A stretch of 64,000 nucleotides of DNA from Drosophila miranda (lineage: Eukaryota > Arthropoda > Insecta > Diptera > Drosophilidae), in assembly GCF_003369915.1 (NCBI RefSeq), contig NC_046675.1, positions 15,624,001 to 15,688,000 of the forward strand, written 5' to 3'. Of the stretch, positions 24,701 to 34,981 are shown piece by piece. The position numbers and the translations under genes were made by a program. The notes under the pieces are model-generated. The model was given only the letters and a program-made list of their open reading frames with translations. It searched no databases and was not told the origin of the DNA. How positions within the stretch are numbered: the first letter of the stretch is position 1; every line of letters starts with the position of its first letter.

Positions 24701-27700
24701 GAAGAGAATGTGGAATCCCATGAGGCGTATGCGTGATATTCAATGACCTATTCGCCCAGTACACGCTCATCTGATATATGATTTTATATCGCTAAAGATA
24801 TCGTTACTTAAGTCTCCCAGTTCCCAGTTTCGTGTTGCTCCATAGACAAATTCACTTAAGAATGGCGAGTTACTCGCGCGTATGCGTGATTTTAATTAAT
24901 AATTTAACCCATTCGCCAAGCCCCATTAAGGAGCCGAGCCATGCCATAATCACTCGAACTTAATCACCCAACTAATTGGCAATAAATTAGACCCAATTTA
25001 CCTGATAGCTAACACAAATATGCACTTAAGTCCCTGCAACATAATATGCATAATTATGCCCGCCTGCCACTGCCACCTCCACTTCCACCGACCAAAAACC
25101 GAAACCAAAGCCCTGACAGCAGTTGTGTCTAAGATGTTTATCCTAGTCGAGACCCATCATCGTCATGGCAGAATGTTGCCTGGGCCTCTGCCTCTGCCTC
25201 TCACCTTCCCTCCTCGTCTGGCTTAATCAACGCATTTTATCGCCATGATTTTATTCTTGGGCTAAAATAAACTATTAGGAAAACTCATTTTCATGAAAAT
25301 CCACTTTAATTGCTGTTGCCGCTGCCGCTGTCGCTGCCATCGTTCCATGGGGCTGTGGTAAAAGTAGCGAACATGAGATCTCTGGATGTACCTGAGCGGC
25401 ACGCCATTGCAAATAAAACAACATAAGGTACTGTGCCATCTCTGGTTCTGCTGCTGCTTCTCCTTCTGGTCCTGTTTGTGGCTCTGGTCTGGCATTTGGC
25501 GAATGGTGTACTTGTAAATTTAACGCAAATTGTCTGTAACATGAGCTCTTCGACTGAGGTGTCAGAGGGGAGGCTGAGACCGAGGCTGGGGAATGAGAAT
25601 GGCTGCGGTTTGGGCATGGGGGGCTCAGCGGGCCACCGTGTAAGTGCCAACAGCAGTGGCAGCCATTAAATTTTCAAGAAGTGTGTACTCGAGCAGGAGA
25701 CACAGGCAGACAGTGGCTGCGAATGGGAATGGGAATGGGCCTAAGGAGGCTGCCGTAGACAGACAGACCCACTTAAGATTATATGTGCAGAAGGCGACAA
25801 AAGTGTCACCTCTGGATGCAAAGCAGAAACGAAACAGACAACAACAAAAAAGTGATTTGAGCCCGGCTGGAAAAACCCCCCAGGAGCTGGAGCAGCTCCA
25901 GCAGATACTGAAGGAAAATTGCACTGTTTTTTCTGCAGCAAAATTCAGACTGGAAAACTTTAAATCAGAGCAAGCTCTTGATTTTAGTTGGCTTAAAGCA
26001 ATGCCAGGGCATTGTTTCAAAAGTTTCAAAAGTGCAACGCAAAAGTTGATTTTCTCTGAAAAGAGTCCAAGTTTTGTTGGCCCAAAGGTTACTTGATATT
26101 GCGCCATTAATTATGGGAACATTTGAGTAGGAGGATCATCTGGACTCTAATTATGAATATTCGCACAGTTACAGAGAAAGTTCATTTCATTCACTTGAAA
26201 ATTCTACTTCCTATAATTACCCAGAGAATTATTATTTTGAAAAACTTCTCTGGACTGTGATTCCCGAGATATCTCTTCCCTACTCCTTTGTCGCCTGGCA
26301 GCATCAGCATGTGGTAAGGCTTTCGAATGTGTGTCTGATATTAAGAGCTCCCTTGGAGACACGCACCCACTCTGTCCAGGGACAGCCTGCTTCACGCTGT
26401 GTAACATCTTCGTCATGGCCATCATTATGCCTGTGCGGCTCCCAGAACGTTTACTGGCACCCACCCATCCTTTGGGCGCAATTTGTGCTAAACACCAAAG
26501 TTGCGGCTAACCAAGCCTCGTCTCCATTCAGATCCCTCCTTTCCCCCGATTACATCTGCTTAGTCTGGCGGTAAATACATTTAACAAACACAATTGAAAC
26601 ACGAAGTGCTGCCGCCATTTGGCAGCTTCTCAGTTAGTTTTTCATCTTTACAATACGCAATTAAAAGCTGGTTGCATTTTTTATGCATTGTTCAAGCGGC
26701 TGGTGGCATTGAAACCGAGTCGGTGCCTCACAAAAGGTGTACATTAACATAATGACAGGGGGAGTGGGGTGTCAGTGGAACGGGGTGGCTACACCGGAGA
26801 ACTCGGCAGAGCGCAGCGGAACACAACAAAAATATTTATGGCAATGCAAATGGCGTCTGCATAAAATTTATTGACACTTTACTGCGCATTGTCATTTGAG
26901 AGGGGTGGGGAGGGGGCTTGGATTTGGCTCTGCCAGCTTCCGGTTACCACGATTTTGTGCTGCGGTTGTCATTGTTACGCCCCGGCCCCGCCCCAGAGTG
27001 CTATTCAGGCCTTGGAACGCTGCACGCACCGTGTCCCCCTGTCCATGTATGTTATCCTAGTGTTTACGTATCTGTGTGTGTGTTTGTGTTTGCCACACAA
27101 ATACGCTCTCATTTTAATGAGCAAACTTTTACATCGAGCGTCGTTTATTTTGCTGTTTTGCAAACTGCATTCCAGGCACAAATGTCCTTTTGCAAAATTA
27201 ATTTAAAGAGTTATGGGCGGAGTGATAATCATCTAGATCGCTTGCCAAAAGGGCTTGCCATTCGGTTGCGTAAATAATTAGCTGAAAATTGTATCAGTGG
27301 CTTAGCGGGGGCTTTGGCTACAAACCATGTTGACTGGGAATCACAAAATCAATAGAGAACAATACATTTATCGCTGTTGGCAACAGTTTCATCCGAAAAC
27401 TAAAACTGTTAGAGAACCGCAACTACAAGGCAGGGCACCCGAGGCACCAGAGGCAACAGAGGCACCAGCTGGTGGAAAAGCCACAAAAGCCAGAATAAAT
27501 CCTCGCCCGCTCATTTATTATGTGCCCGAAACTGAATTTAATTGGAAGCGAGTGCCCGCAAAGCATTTGTTAATGCTCTACCAAAACTGTAGAACATTTC
27601 ACATTTAAATTTCATTTAATGTCAATCAAAAGATAGTCCATAAAGTACGCTGAAACCGGATAGAGAATAAGGCTTTGAGGCTTTTAAAGTTGATGGAAGT

Positions 27701-30700
27701 TTGTTGCCGCTGCTGCAGCAGAGCGAGTATCTGTGTGCAGAAAAGCTCTTCATAATTTCCGCTGGCTTAGGAGCACAAACCCACACACTCTCTCCCATAA
27801 GCTGTTCGTTATGGGTACGCCATACGCCGGTGGAGAGTACACGAATTTCCTTTTTAAGTTGCATTATCAGTTGATAATAACATGTTGCCCCACACCCACA
27901 CCCACACCCCAACCATTTATGATATATAAACAAACAAAAGAGCAGTAGGACAGCTTGTCATGACGTCGAGAAGCGCATTTCCTTGTTAGGCATCAAGTGT
28001 TGACTTAACTAGAGCAGACCCTCCCACGGATCCCCCAGCTAAATAAATCATAATTCAGCGCAATTCTCATGCAAATCGAAATCATTAACATTGTGTATGT
28101 ATATTTGTCTCCCACCTACCACCCTCTACCGCCCTCTACCACCCTCTACCACCCGCTCCCACCCAACTCCCTACAGGGGCAGGCATTGCTCACTTAGAGT
28201 CGTCCGGCGCTGATGGCGAGCCTTGGATGCAGCCCGTGGTGACTTATTTGGAGGTGTCGTCGCGACCCACGAAATCGCCAAGTAGGTGGCGCCTTGTCTC
28301 ACTCTCTCTCTCTCTCTCTCTCACTCTGTCTCTCTCACTCTCTCCTGCTCTCGATGTGTATCTTTGTGTGCGTGTACGTGTGTTGGGTTGTGTGTGCGCT
28401 TGTGTTTGAGTGCGTGCGAGTCGCGCCCGTAGTTAGCAGTTCAATTTTGGTGTCTGTCTACCCGTAGTTGAAAGTTATCTTTGTAGACGAACCCAACCGC
28501 TTGCTATAGTTGTAAATTGCAAATACAGATACAGATACAGACACACACCCAACGTTACACTTGTTCTGCCGCTTCGTTCTGTATACGTATGTGTTTTGTA
28601 TTGCTGTGTGTGAGTGTCTATGTGTAACCGACTTGCAACAGAACCTTGAACAATCCCAACTTATCAATGGCCGAAACGCCTGCAAACTTTCCCATTTGTT
28701 TCTCCCCATCTCCCCCGCTTGCTGCAGAGTGTGATCAGACATTTGTGTCGCGGATTGGTGGGCCACAGAATGGCACCTTCTCGGCCCCGCTGCTGCACAA
28801 CCATCGCAATCATTCGCGCCAATGCCTCTACACTTTCCTAGCAGGACCTGGCCAGCGCGTCGAAGTAGTTTTTAAATCGTTTAGTTTAAGAGGAAGTCCA
28901 CCAGAGTAAGTCCTAATGAGACACAATCAAGTATTCTTAATATAAATTTCTTCAATTTATTTAGCGGTTCGGCCGTCGGTGAATTACCAAGGTAATCATC
29001 TCACATATTTTCATAAATAAAATCAGTCGAACAGCTCGGTTTGTCTTCTTTATAGCTGTGTTCATGAGTACATGGATATTTACTCGGAAGTGCAATCGTC
29101 GGAGCCTGCGGAGCTTATCAATTCCCCATTCGGTGGTCGGTACTGTGGCGCCATACCGCCGCGTCGTCGCATTTCCATGTACCGCGCCGTTGCCATTTCG
29201 TTTTTTAGCAACAAGAACGTGTCCACCGATCTGTTCGAGGGCACGTTTAGGTTTATAAATGCATGTGAGTAGACCAGACTTTGCAAGACCACCCGATGAA
29301 CAGAAATAACATGACTTAACCTCTTGTGAATCCCTCGAAAAGCGGAATATGAAATTGGCATACCCATTGCGGGATCGCCATGTTCCTACACGATAACGCC
29401 GAGCATGAGTGTGAATAAAACCGGCACGCTCATATCGCCAACCTATCCAGGTGCCTATCCGAAGGATATGTCGTGCACATATCAGTTTCTTGGTGAATCG
29501 AATCAGAGAGTTAGATTAGAGTTTCGTGATTTTGATCTATTTTTTGGTGGACCACAGTGAGTACCTCTAATGCTGCACAAAACCCACACACACACACAAA
29601 ACACACGCACACACAACACCGCTTACAAGTCAAGATCGAAGCAAGTTCTTGGCCCAGGTCAGAGGTTGCTTTGATTGCAGCCCACATCCAAGACACACAT
29701 CCCTCGAAACACTCTTAATCTGTGATCTATCCATAAATCCATAAACAAATTTACTCTCATTCGACTACAATTATCTCTAAAAAACCATTCTTCTCTATCC
29801 AATTTGCTATCAAATCTCTGAAATATTTACAAAAAAATCAACCTACAACAACATGAAAACAACAACAACAGCTGCCCATTTGACTATGTGAAAGTGTACG
29901 ATGGTCCAGATAATTCGTCAGCATTAATCGGTACATATTGCGGACAGCAAAGAAACTTAGTTTTGTATTCGAGCGAGTCGAGCCTTTTTGTTCATTTTTA
30001 TACGTTACCGCGCACCGCAAATACCCAGAATCGTGGCTTTAAAGGATTTTATGAATTTAGCGAGGGTTTTGTTAAATTAGATTTTATACGTAAGTACCTA
30101 TATCCACCATCTAACTGCAATTGTTTTATCAATCATTTCAGTTGTGCGCTCTCTGCCACCCCCCCACCCGACCCCCGCCCCCACCCACGGCAACCATTTT
30201 GCGCGGTCCGGTCCGAAAGTGTAGCATACCTTTTTGGGCGCCCCACAAAGTGGTTGCCACAGCGTAAAGCATTTAACAGCTATTTGTATGTGCTTGGTAC
30301 CAACCTTTCCACTGGCTTTGTTCATTTTTGCTGCATTTTTATTATTATTTTCCAACCGATTGAAACAACACTCTCATCAAATTTTTAACCTTCCCCAACA
30401 ACTTTCTTTCTACTTCAAAACGAATCTCTCTCTCTCTACGCTATCTGATGTACTCTGCTCTGCTATAATCTGACCTGATCTGATCTGATCTGACTGCTCC
30501 TTCCAAAAACTGCTCTACTAACAAACTTACAAAAAAATACGAAAAAAAAATGCAACAACAAATTATTATGAATGACATACATCATACCATGTACATCAGG
30601 TGAAAATGATGGCATTCACATACGTGGCTCAGAATGTGATCAAAAGATTTTATCGAAGAAGGAGTCGACTGGCTTTGTGCTCTCCCCCAACTATCCCTAT

Positions 30701-33700
30701 CCCTATATACCAAAAACTGTATGTAGGTGAGTAGTCCAGATCTACAGAATGCTTAGAACAGAGAAAATTCAATGGAACTATTATCCCTTAGATATTTCAT
30801 CTATGGCATGCAGGATGCCCAGCATCTGGAGCGTGTGCGCCTCGAGTTTACCAGTACTTTCAACATACCCCAAGTAATGCACAAGGACAAGAGCGAGTAA
30901 GCATTTCACAGCAGGTTCCCAGATCCCCACGAGTTTTCCCATTCCAATTTCTCCAATCTTCTAACAGATCCAACTGCACGGATGGCTATCTGAAGATCTA
31001 TCTGAAGGGCCAGGAGACGGCCGACGCCTACGACAAGTTCGACTACGAGCTCTGTGGCAACGAGACGCAGCGCGTGATCAGCGAGGGGCCGCGCCTGGCC
31101 ATGGTCTTCAGCTCGGGGGAGCTGCAGGGGCGTGGCTTCAAGGGCAAGTACACCTTCGAGACGGAGTACAAGATACCCGGCACTGCGGCTCCGGACGGCA
31201 CCTGCAGCTTCACGTACGTGAGCAGCTCGAAGAAGCGCGGCGAGCTGAACAGTCCGCGCTATCCCTCGAACTATCCGTCGGACACGAACTGCTCGTACCT
31301 GTTCCTGGCCGAGGCCAACGAGCAGGTGACCATTGTATTCGATCACTTCAAGATCAAGGCGGACAACAACGCGAATGCCACGGCCGGTGCATATGGGTAA
31401 GCATCATCAATGAGAAGTCCTTGAGAAATGGAATCTAACCGGGGGGTCACCTTGGGCTTGCAGGTCGGGCGCCTGCTTTGAGGATTGGCTGGAGATGTAT
31501 GTCGTCTATCGGGACAACAACGATCGCCTGCTGGGCCGCTACTGTGGTCTGACAGCACCCGGACCCGTCGAGAGCCCCCGGGGTGCTGTGGGGCTGCGCA
31601 TCACACTGCACACGGACCAGGAGAGCGTGGCCAGCGGCTTCAAGGCGCGCTATTTCTTCGAGTCGGCCAAGTCGGATGCCGGCGACTGCGGCGGCAACTT
31701 CAGCAACGAGGACTCGGGCATCATCACCTCCCCCAACTGGCCGGCGGGCTACAAGGCGCCCGGTCGCGGTCTGGCCTCCAATGCCTGCAATTGGGTGATG
31801 ACCGCCCGACCCGGCTACAAGTTGTCCATTCACTTTGAGCAGTTCGGCCTCGAAGGGGATCCAGCAAGTGAGTACCTACGCACTCCTGCTCCGCACACGT
31901 TTCTTATTCGATTTCGGCCTAGATCGCGGCTGTCCTGCGGCTGTGCTGAGGCTGTGGATGAATGTCGACTCTGACCAACCGCCCATGGAATTGTGCGGCG
32001 AGAAGCCGCCCATCGAATACTGGCACTACACCTCCACGGGCCAGACGGCACGCATTAGTTTCACAACCAGCGACAAGACCGTAGGTGCACAGGTGAGCCA
32101 AGAAGATACACTTTGAAAGGTCAATACGGAGTTACGATCCCCCTCTCTCTCTCCGTGTCTCGCTGTAGGGCTTCCGCATTGTGTGGACTGAGATACAGGA
32201 CTCGGGCCCGGGCCCGCCATCCGTGGGCCTGCACTGCGAGTCCACCTACCACTTCCAGTGCGGCGCTGGCTACTGCATCTCGGACAAGCTGCGCTGCGAC
32301 GGCGTCAAGAACTGCGGTCCCGGCGACGATAGTGACGAATTGCACTGTGAGTCGTGAGTGAGTCGAACGGTTCAGTTCAATTTTTTATTTGCCTCTTTTG
32401 ACTAGGTTTACGTTTCCGTTTCCGTAATGTATTGTATCCGTTACGTTATTATACGTTATTCGTTATTCGTGTTTGTGTTTCCAGTGCGTCCACTTTTGTG
32501 GGACCTTTATTGTATCTATCTCATTTCGTTTCGTTTCGTTTCGGTTTGATTATCATGGACTGGATGGATTATGTCCTTGAGCAATCCTTGTGTACCATAT
32601 ACTTTCATTACACTTTTTCGTTTTGATAAGCGAAGAAAACTTGAACCCGACGAAACACTTGCAAAACGTTATCCACTAAATATACCAAAGCTATGATAAT
32701 CCATAATATACTAACCTAAAATACCAAATACCAACTAAAAATACATAAATATTGAGGCCAAGTCCAACTTCTCTCTATCTCTCTGTCTCTCTAACTCTCT
32801 CTAAGTATAAATATTTGCACCTAAGTACTAAATCTGTTTACTAGTTGTTTTTTTGTTTTATTCATTTCAATGGCCAGACTTTTGTACATACTTCCTGGAT
32901 AGATTAGGGTGCTCCAGGATCCCCTACCCCATCCATCAAGCCTCCCCGCCCCCCATGCATACATCTCTCACTCTCAATATCTCAATCTCTTCCACCTCGT
33001 AGCAGTATTCGAACACTCCTTCCACACTCAACACCACCCGTACGGCATCCAACACTTTCAGTCGCAGTGAAAGTCTCACACTAAAACTTTCACTTTCTCT
33101 CTTTTTCTCTCTCTCCTACTTGTCTAATTCTACCTATATTTCTCTCTGTTCTTTCTTTTGTCTTCACTAACAAACAAAACCAATAAACTAAAACCAAAAA
33201 AAAACTCTACTTTAAAACAATATAAATCCCTCGAACCGAAACCCCCCAAAACCCCCTGGCACAGGTAACGCCAATTCCACGCATCTGCCCACATTTCTAC
33301 AGACACTTGTTTTAGCAATTATGGCATTAGTGTTAAATACGTACAACTAAAGATTCAGAATCAAAACAAAAACAAAAACAAACAGAAGAAACCCTGAGAA
33401 TCAGTAAGAAAATCAAAATTTCCAAATCGGAATTGAAATTGCCACGAGAATCAAAAACAATGAACATTAATATGATAACAAAGAAAAAAAAAAACAAAAA
33501 CCTAAACATAAACGAAACATTCTGCTAGCAAGAATTTTTACTCATTTTTCTAACAAAAAACGAAGCGAACCAAAACCGAAACCAAAACCAAATATTAACT
33601 CTAATCTATACCTAAGTTTAAAGAATTACTCTCTCTGGTCACATTTAACACGTGAGTTCTGCATAAAGCTTGTCTACAATCAATCGTTAAACACGTCCAC

Positions 33701-34981
33701 GTTCAAACCACGCCACGACACGCCCACAAAGCCCACACGCAAACGCTCATGACATGCACAATATTCTCAAAAATCCAAAGTAAAGTTTCACTTCACCCTA
33801 GAACTAGACGGAACTCCAACCCTTGCAGAGATCATCCGAGTTACTCTTTTGTTGCATCTTTCAGTTCCCATTTCGATCGCATTGTGAGAGATTTTATTCA
33901 CGGCATGTAGTTTTCGTTCCCTGTTTCGTTCTGGCTTCTTTATGTTCTGCACCTTTCCGCTCAGTACCGCACTGCATATCACAGCAGTATGTATGTATAT
34001 GTATATGTATATCGTATCTTCCTGGTGCCTATGATAAACTGAACTGAGTAACCCTAAATCTAAAGGAATGTCTAAAGGAATCCACTGCACAGACACATCC
34101 ACACAAAACAAAAGAACAAGAACACCCACTCAACCAACCACACACCCACCCACATGAAACACACACAAAAACTCCTCCTCTAACTAGAAATCCACACACA
34201 CACACACACACGTTCCCGATATTAATATTAAATCGTTGAAGTATTCCGAATATCGATTAACAAATGATCTATTCTATTCACCTCCCTCCCACCCTCAATA
34301 AATGCGAACAGGTACCACGGAAGCGGCCGAGGCGGATCACGACGTTCTAATTATAATAACACTAATCGTCGTCTTGTCCCTAATCTGTCTCCTATGCACA
34401 CTCTGTCACTCCAGAAGAAACCGTAGGAACCATGTGCGCCAATTGGGCCTGCATCGGAATGCGCACTACGACTCACAGACCAGTGCAACGGGTAAGCTAA
34501 GGGATCCCTGGGATAATCCATATATATTTTTGATTTGTTCTGTGCTCTTCTAAGGTTTTCTTTGATTTTGGTTTTCTTTATAGTCTTTTTAGTTTCCAGG
34601 TAATTTATTTGATTTTAAAACTCTCCACTCCTCACAGTTTCCACGGCTATAACAGTTCCCATTTGCTTTCCAGCGGGTCTCAGCTCCAGTCGGAGGCATT
34701 TGCAGAGTGGCGGGGCTAGTATAGCGGGCAGTTTGCATGGCATCAACAGCGGCAACCTGATCATACCACCAGCCCCATTGCCGCCGACGAGCGTGCCACC
34801 GCCGCCCCACATATGCATTGCCGGCGTAGACATGGGACACGGCCTGATGTCCAACGGAGAGGATGACGACGATGATGATCTGGACTTGGACGAGGACGAT
34901 CTGGTCGCGGACATATTCATCAACGATGTGCATTTCGATGAGGACAACATCGATCATGTCAACCAAATGGCGAACGTTTAA
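9629..34981 (+). CDS. Five-CUB/LDLa single-pass membrane protein (LEV-10/SOL/Neto type)
   Basis: I assembled 16 coding exons by GT/AG sites and phase: 9629-9704, 24441-24467, 28177-28281, 28728-28905, 28965-28991, 29056-29264, 29343-29556, 29872-30089, 30600-30726, 30792-30896, 30968-31396, 31464-31867, 31923-32092, 32169-32346, 34312-34491 and 34674-34981. Together they give 2,955 nt or 984 aa. In order: signal peptide (1-25), linker, CUB1 (~71-207), CUB2 (~212-351, with CPFDYVKVYDG), CUB3 (~358-497), CUB4 (~507-640), a degenerate CUB5 (~643-773), one LDLa module (~789-823, six cysteines ending DDSDELHC), transmembrane helix (~834-856) and a basic-then-acidic cytoplasmic tail. Worm LEV-10 (five CUB + LDLa + TM), SOL-1 and Neto share this plan and act as auxiliary subunits that cluster or gate neurotransmitter receptors. 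A similar synaptic role here is inference. CG42613 may be the D. melanogaster counterpart, but I am not sure enough to give a symbol. Start uncertainty: the ATG at 9629 has a weak context. Confidence 0.9.
11640..12000 (+). promoter_or_regulatory. Possible alternative promoter/5' exon region (weak)
   Basis: This patch is richer in CpG than its surroundings, has an Inr-like TCAGTCG near 11704 and is followed by leader-like sequence. There is no TATA box, and I could not place a DPE at the expected spacing. It could be a second start of the CUB gene or of the nested mini-gene. Support is weak. Confidence 0.2.
12353..12620. repeat. Diverged tandem duplication, period ~190 bp
   Basis: A block containing GGCTAATCCC-GACTAAAAGCAG at 12361 recurs at 12551. 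In both copies it is followed by a shared AGATAAATGT element (near 12408 and 12611). The copies are diverged. There is no coding content. Confidence 0.65.
16878..16912. repeat. TGG microsatellite
   Basis: An uninterrupted run of GTG/TGG triplets is followed by an imperfect continuation. Plain simple repeat. Confidence 0.85.
18576..18645 (+). CDS. Candidate ectodomain exon of a nested mini membrane protein
   Basis: This 70-nt segment is preceded by a strong polypyrimidine tract and acceptor (TCTCTCTTTTCGATACAG) and followed by the donor GTGAGT at 18646. Only one of its three frames is open. That frame enters in phase 1, the same phase in which the CUB gene's signal-peptide exon ends at 9704, and leaves in phase 2. 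It encodes about 23 polar residues with two N-glycosylation sequons (NCS and NQS) and one cysteine. The next piece would be the transmembrane exon at 18722, reached by a 76-nt intron. The splicing is inferred only. Confidence 0.4.
18711..18821 (+). CDS. Candidate 36-aa transmembrane micropeptide, or final exon of a mini isoform
   Basis: The ATG at 18711 opens a 36-codon frame (MSNSAMVAVAICC..., ending GQTIEEPK) with a run of about 24 hydrophobic residues and a seven- or eight-residue polar tail. It uses the GC-rich codons typical of Drosophila genes, inside AT-rich surroundings. Read as an exon starting at 18722 (after AACAG, with a TACTAAA branch-point-like motif about 27 nt upstream), the same frame continues that of the 18576-18645 segment. 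Two readings are therefore possible: a free-standing micropeptide, or the membrane anchor of an ~80-aa type I glycoprotein sharing the CUB gene's signal exon. It does not resemble sarcolamban. An AATAAA at 19131 could end the transcript. Confidence 0.5.
   Translation: MSNSAMVAVAICCILVLLAVFIVIIIVVGQTIEEPK
19131..19136 (+). terminator. Candidate poly(A) signal for the nested mini-gene
   Basis: A canonical AATAAA lies about 310 nt after the stop codon of the candidate micropeptide. Confidence 0.35.
19332..19375. repeat. AT dinucleotide microsatellite
   Basis: Alternating TA/AT tract with interruptions. Simple repeat. Confidence 0.85.
20569..20620. repeat. Short GGGTCCAG tandem repeat with inverted partner
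   Basis: Three to four copies of an 8-nt GGGTCCAG unit are followed by GACCCCTGG, the reverse complement of CCAGGGGTC. The tract can fold into alternative hairpins with different registers. Confidence 0.7.
22203..22285. repeat. Exact 30-bp direct repeat, 53-bp period
   Basis: A 30-bp sequence beginning TTATTATTTGTGG occurs at 22203-22232 and again at 22256-22285 without mismatch. This is a recent short tandem duplication within the intron. Confidence 0.9.
24441..24467 (+). CDS. 27-nt microexon of the CUB gene (possible recursive splice site)
   Basis: The acceptor TTCTCTCTCGTTGCAG is followed by 27 nt and the donor GTGAGT. The exon keeps phase 1 on both sides and adds TYARAIQK plus split glycine and arginine codons just after the signal peptide. 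Because 27 is divisible by three, skipping it leaves the frame intact. The first bases of the exon are GTACGT, itself a usable donor, so the AG|GT junction could act as a ratchet point that shortens the 14.7-kb intron. Confidence 0.6.
24468..28176 (+). other. Second large intron of the CUB gene
   Basis: 3.7 kb of sequence with no recognisable exon. Several open frames of 80-150 codons occur on both strands (for example 25.6-26.1 kb), but they overlap each other and match no family known to me. Confidence 0.65.
28111..28160. repeat. 10-bp ACCCTCTACC tandem repeat upstream of an acceptor
   Basis: Four to five copies of a 10-bp pyrimidine-rich unit sit 17-65 nt before the acceptor at 28176, forming an extended polypyrimidine tract for the CUB linker exon. 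Confidence 0.8.
28177..32346 (+). CDS. Ectodomain exon cluster of the CUB gene (linker, CUB1-5, LDLa)
   Basis: Twelve exons are separated by mostly 55-80-nt introns; the longer introns are 446, 315 and 510 nt. CUB1 spans 28728-29264, CUB2 29343-30089 and CUB3 30600-31175. CUB4 spans about 31203-31670, CUB5 about 31677-32200, and the LDLa module 32247-32346. Exons from 30968 on are markedly GC-rich, while CUB1-3 exons are richer in A/T; both are in frame with good splice sites, so I read this as regional variation. CUB5 has an odd N-half (EGDPANRGCPA) and is the most divergent copy. The LDLa module keeps six cysteines and the acidic calcium-binding end DDSDE. Confidence 0.9.
28300..28345. repeat. 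CT microsatellite
   Basis: A (CT)n tract with ACT interruptions, just downstream of the donor at 28282. Confidence 0.85.
28965..28991 (+). CDS. 27-nt cassette microexon within CUB1
   Basis: It lies between acceptor TTTATTTAG and donor GTAATC, with 59- and 64-nt introns on either side. It inserts GSAVGELP-type residues between SPPD and CVHEY in CUB1. Both this exon and the following one (29056) begin with C, so the split GA|C aspartate codon is made whether the microexon is used or skipped. It is a textbook frame-neutral cassette by sequence. Actual use is unproven. Confidence 0.6.
30470..30495. repeat. TCTGA pentanucleotide repeat
   Basis: Imperfect tandem copies of CTGAT/TCTGA inside the intron between the CUB2 and CUB3 exons. 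Confidence 0.75.
32347..33264 (+). other. Intron after the LDLa exon (retention would give an early stop)
   Basis: If the donor at 32347 is not used, the frame reads GAG TCG TGA straight after the last LDLa cysteine and stops. This would give a soluble ectodomain. The intron is AT- and CT-rich and has no recognised exon before the alternative terminal exon at 33265. Confidence 0.5.
33265..33350 (+). CDS. Candidate alternative last exon: GPI-signal-like tail
   Basis: After the C-rich acceptor CCCCCTGGCACAG the exon begins GT, exactly what is needed to complete the split last LDLa cysteine codon T|GT, as the transmembrane exon at 34312 also does. It then encodes 27 residues: a small polar linker (NANSTHLPT), a hydrophobic stretch (FLQTLVLAIMALVL) and NTYN before TAA at 33348. 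A small-residue site, short spacer and hydrophobic C-terminus are the marks of a GPI attachment signal; a minimal transmembrane anchor is the alternative. The isoform would be 850 aa with no cytoplasmic tail. Confidence 0.55.
33351..34311 (+). other. A-rich stretch, possible 3'UTR of the short isoform
   Basis: A-rich sequence without coding potential lies between the alternative terminal exon and the transmembrane exon. An AATAAA at 34298-34303 lies just before the 34311 acceptor and could serve the short isoform. A CA run (34193-34211) is a simple repeat. Confidence 0.4.
34193..34211. repeat. CA microsatellite
   Basis: (CA)n tract in the CUB gene intron. Confidence 0.85.
34312..34981 (+). 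CDS. Transmembrane and cytoplasmic-tail exons of the CUB gene
   Basis: Exon 34312-34491 completes the LDLa cysteine and adds a short acidic linker. It then encodes the helix VLIIITLIVVLSLICLLCTLC and a stop-transfer basic patch (HSRRNRRNH). Exon 34674-34981 encodes a Ser/Gly- and Pro-rich segment followed by a strongly acidic run (positions ~936-955, with consecutive Asp and Glu) and ends QMANV at TAA 34979-34981. The C-terminus is not a standard class I PDZ ligand. The intron between the two exons is 182 nt. Confidence 0.88.

Noticed and set aside
25644..26096. 150-codon plus-strand frame with a 160-codon minus-strand mirror
   Set aside because: The two strands are open together, the composition is ordinary non-coding, there are no recognisable domains, and no splice-phase link to the CUB exons was found.
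27327..27608. 93-codon plus-strand frame with an APEAPEA-type repeat
   Set aside because: Its GAGGCACCAGAGGCA repeats explain the apparent protein pattern. There are no matching splice sites or recognisable homologue.
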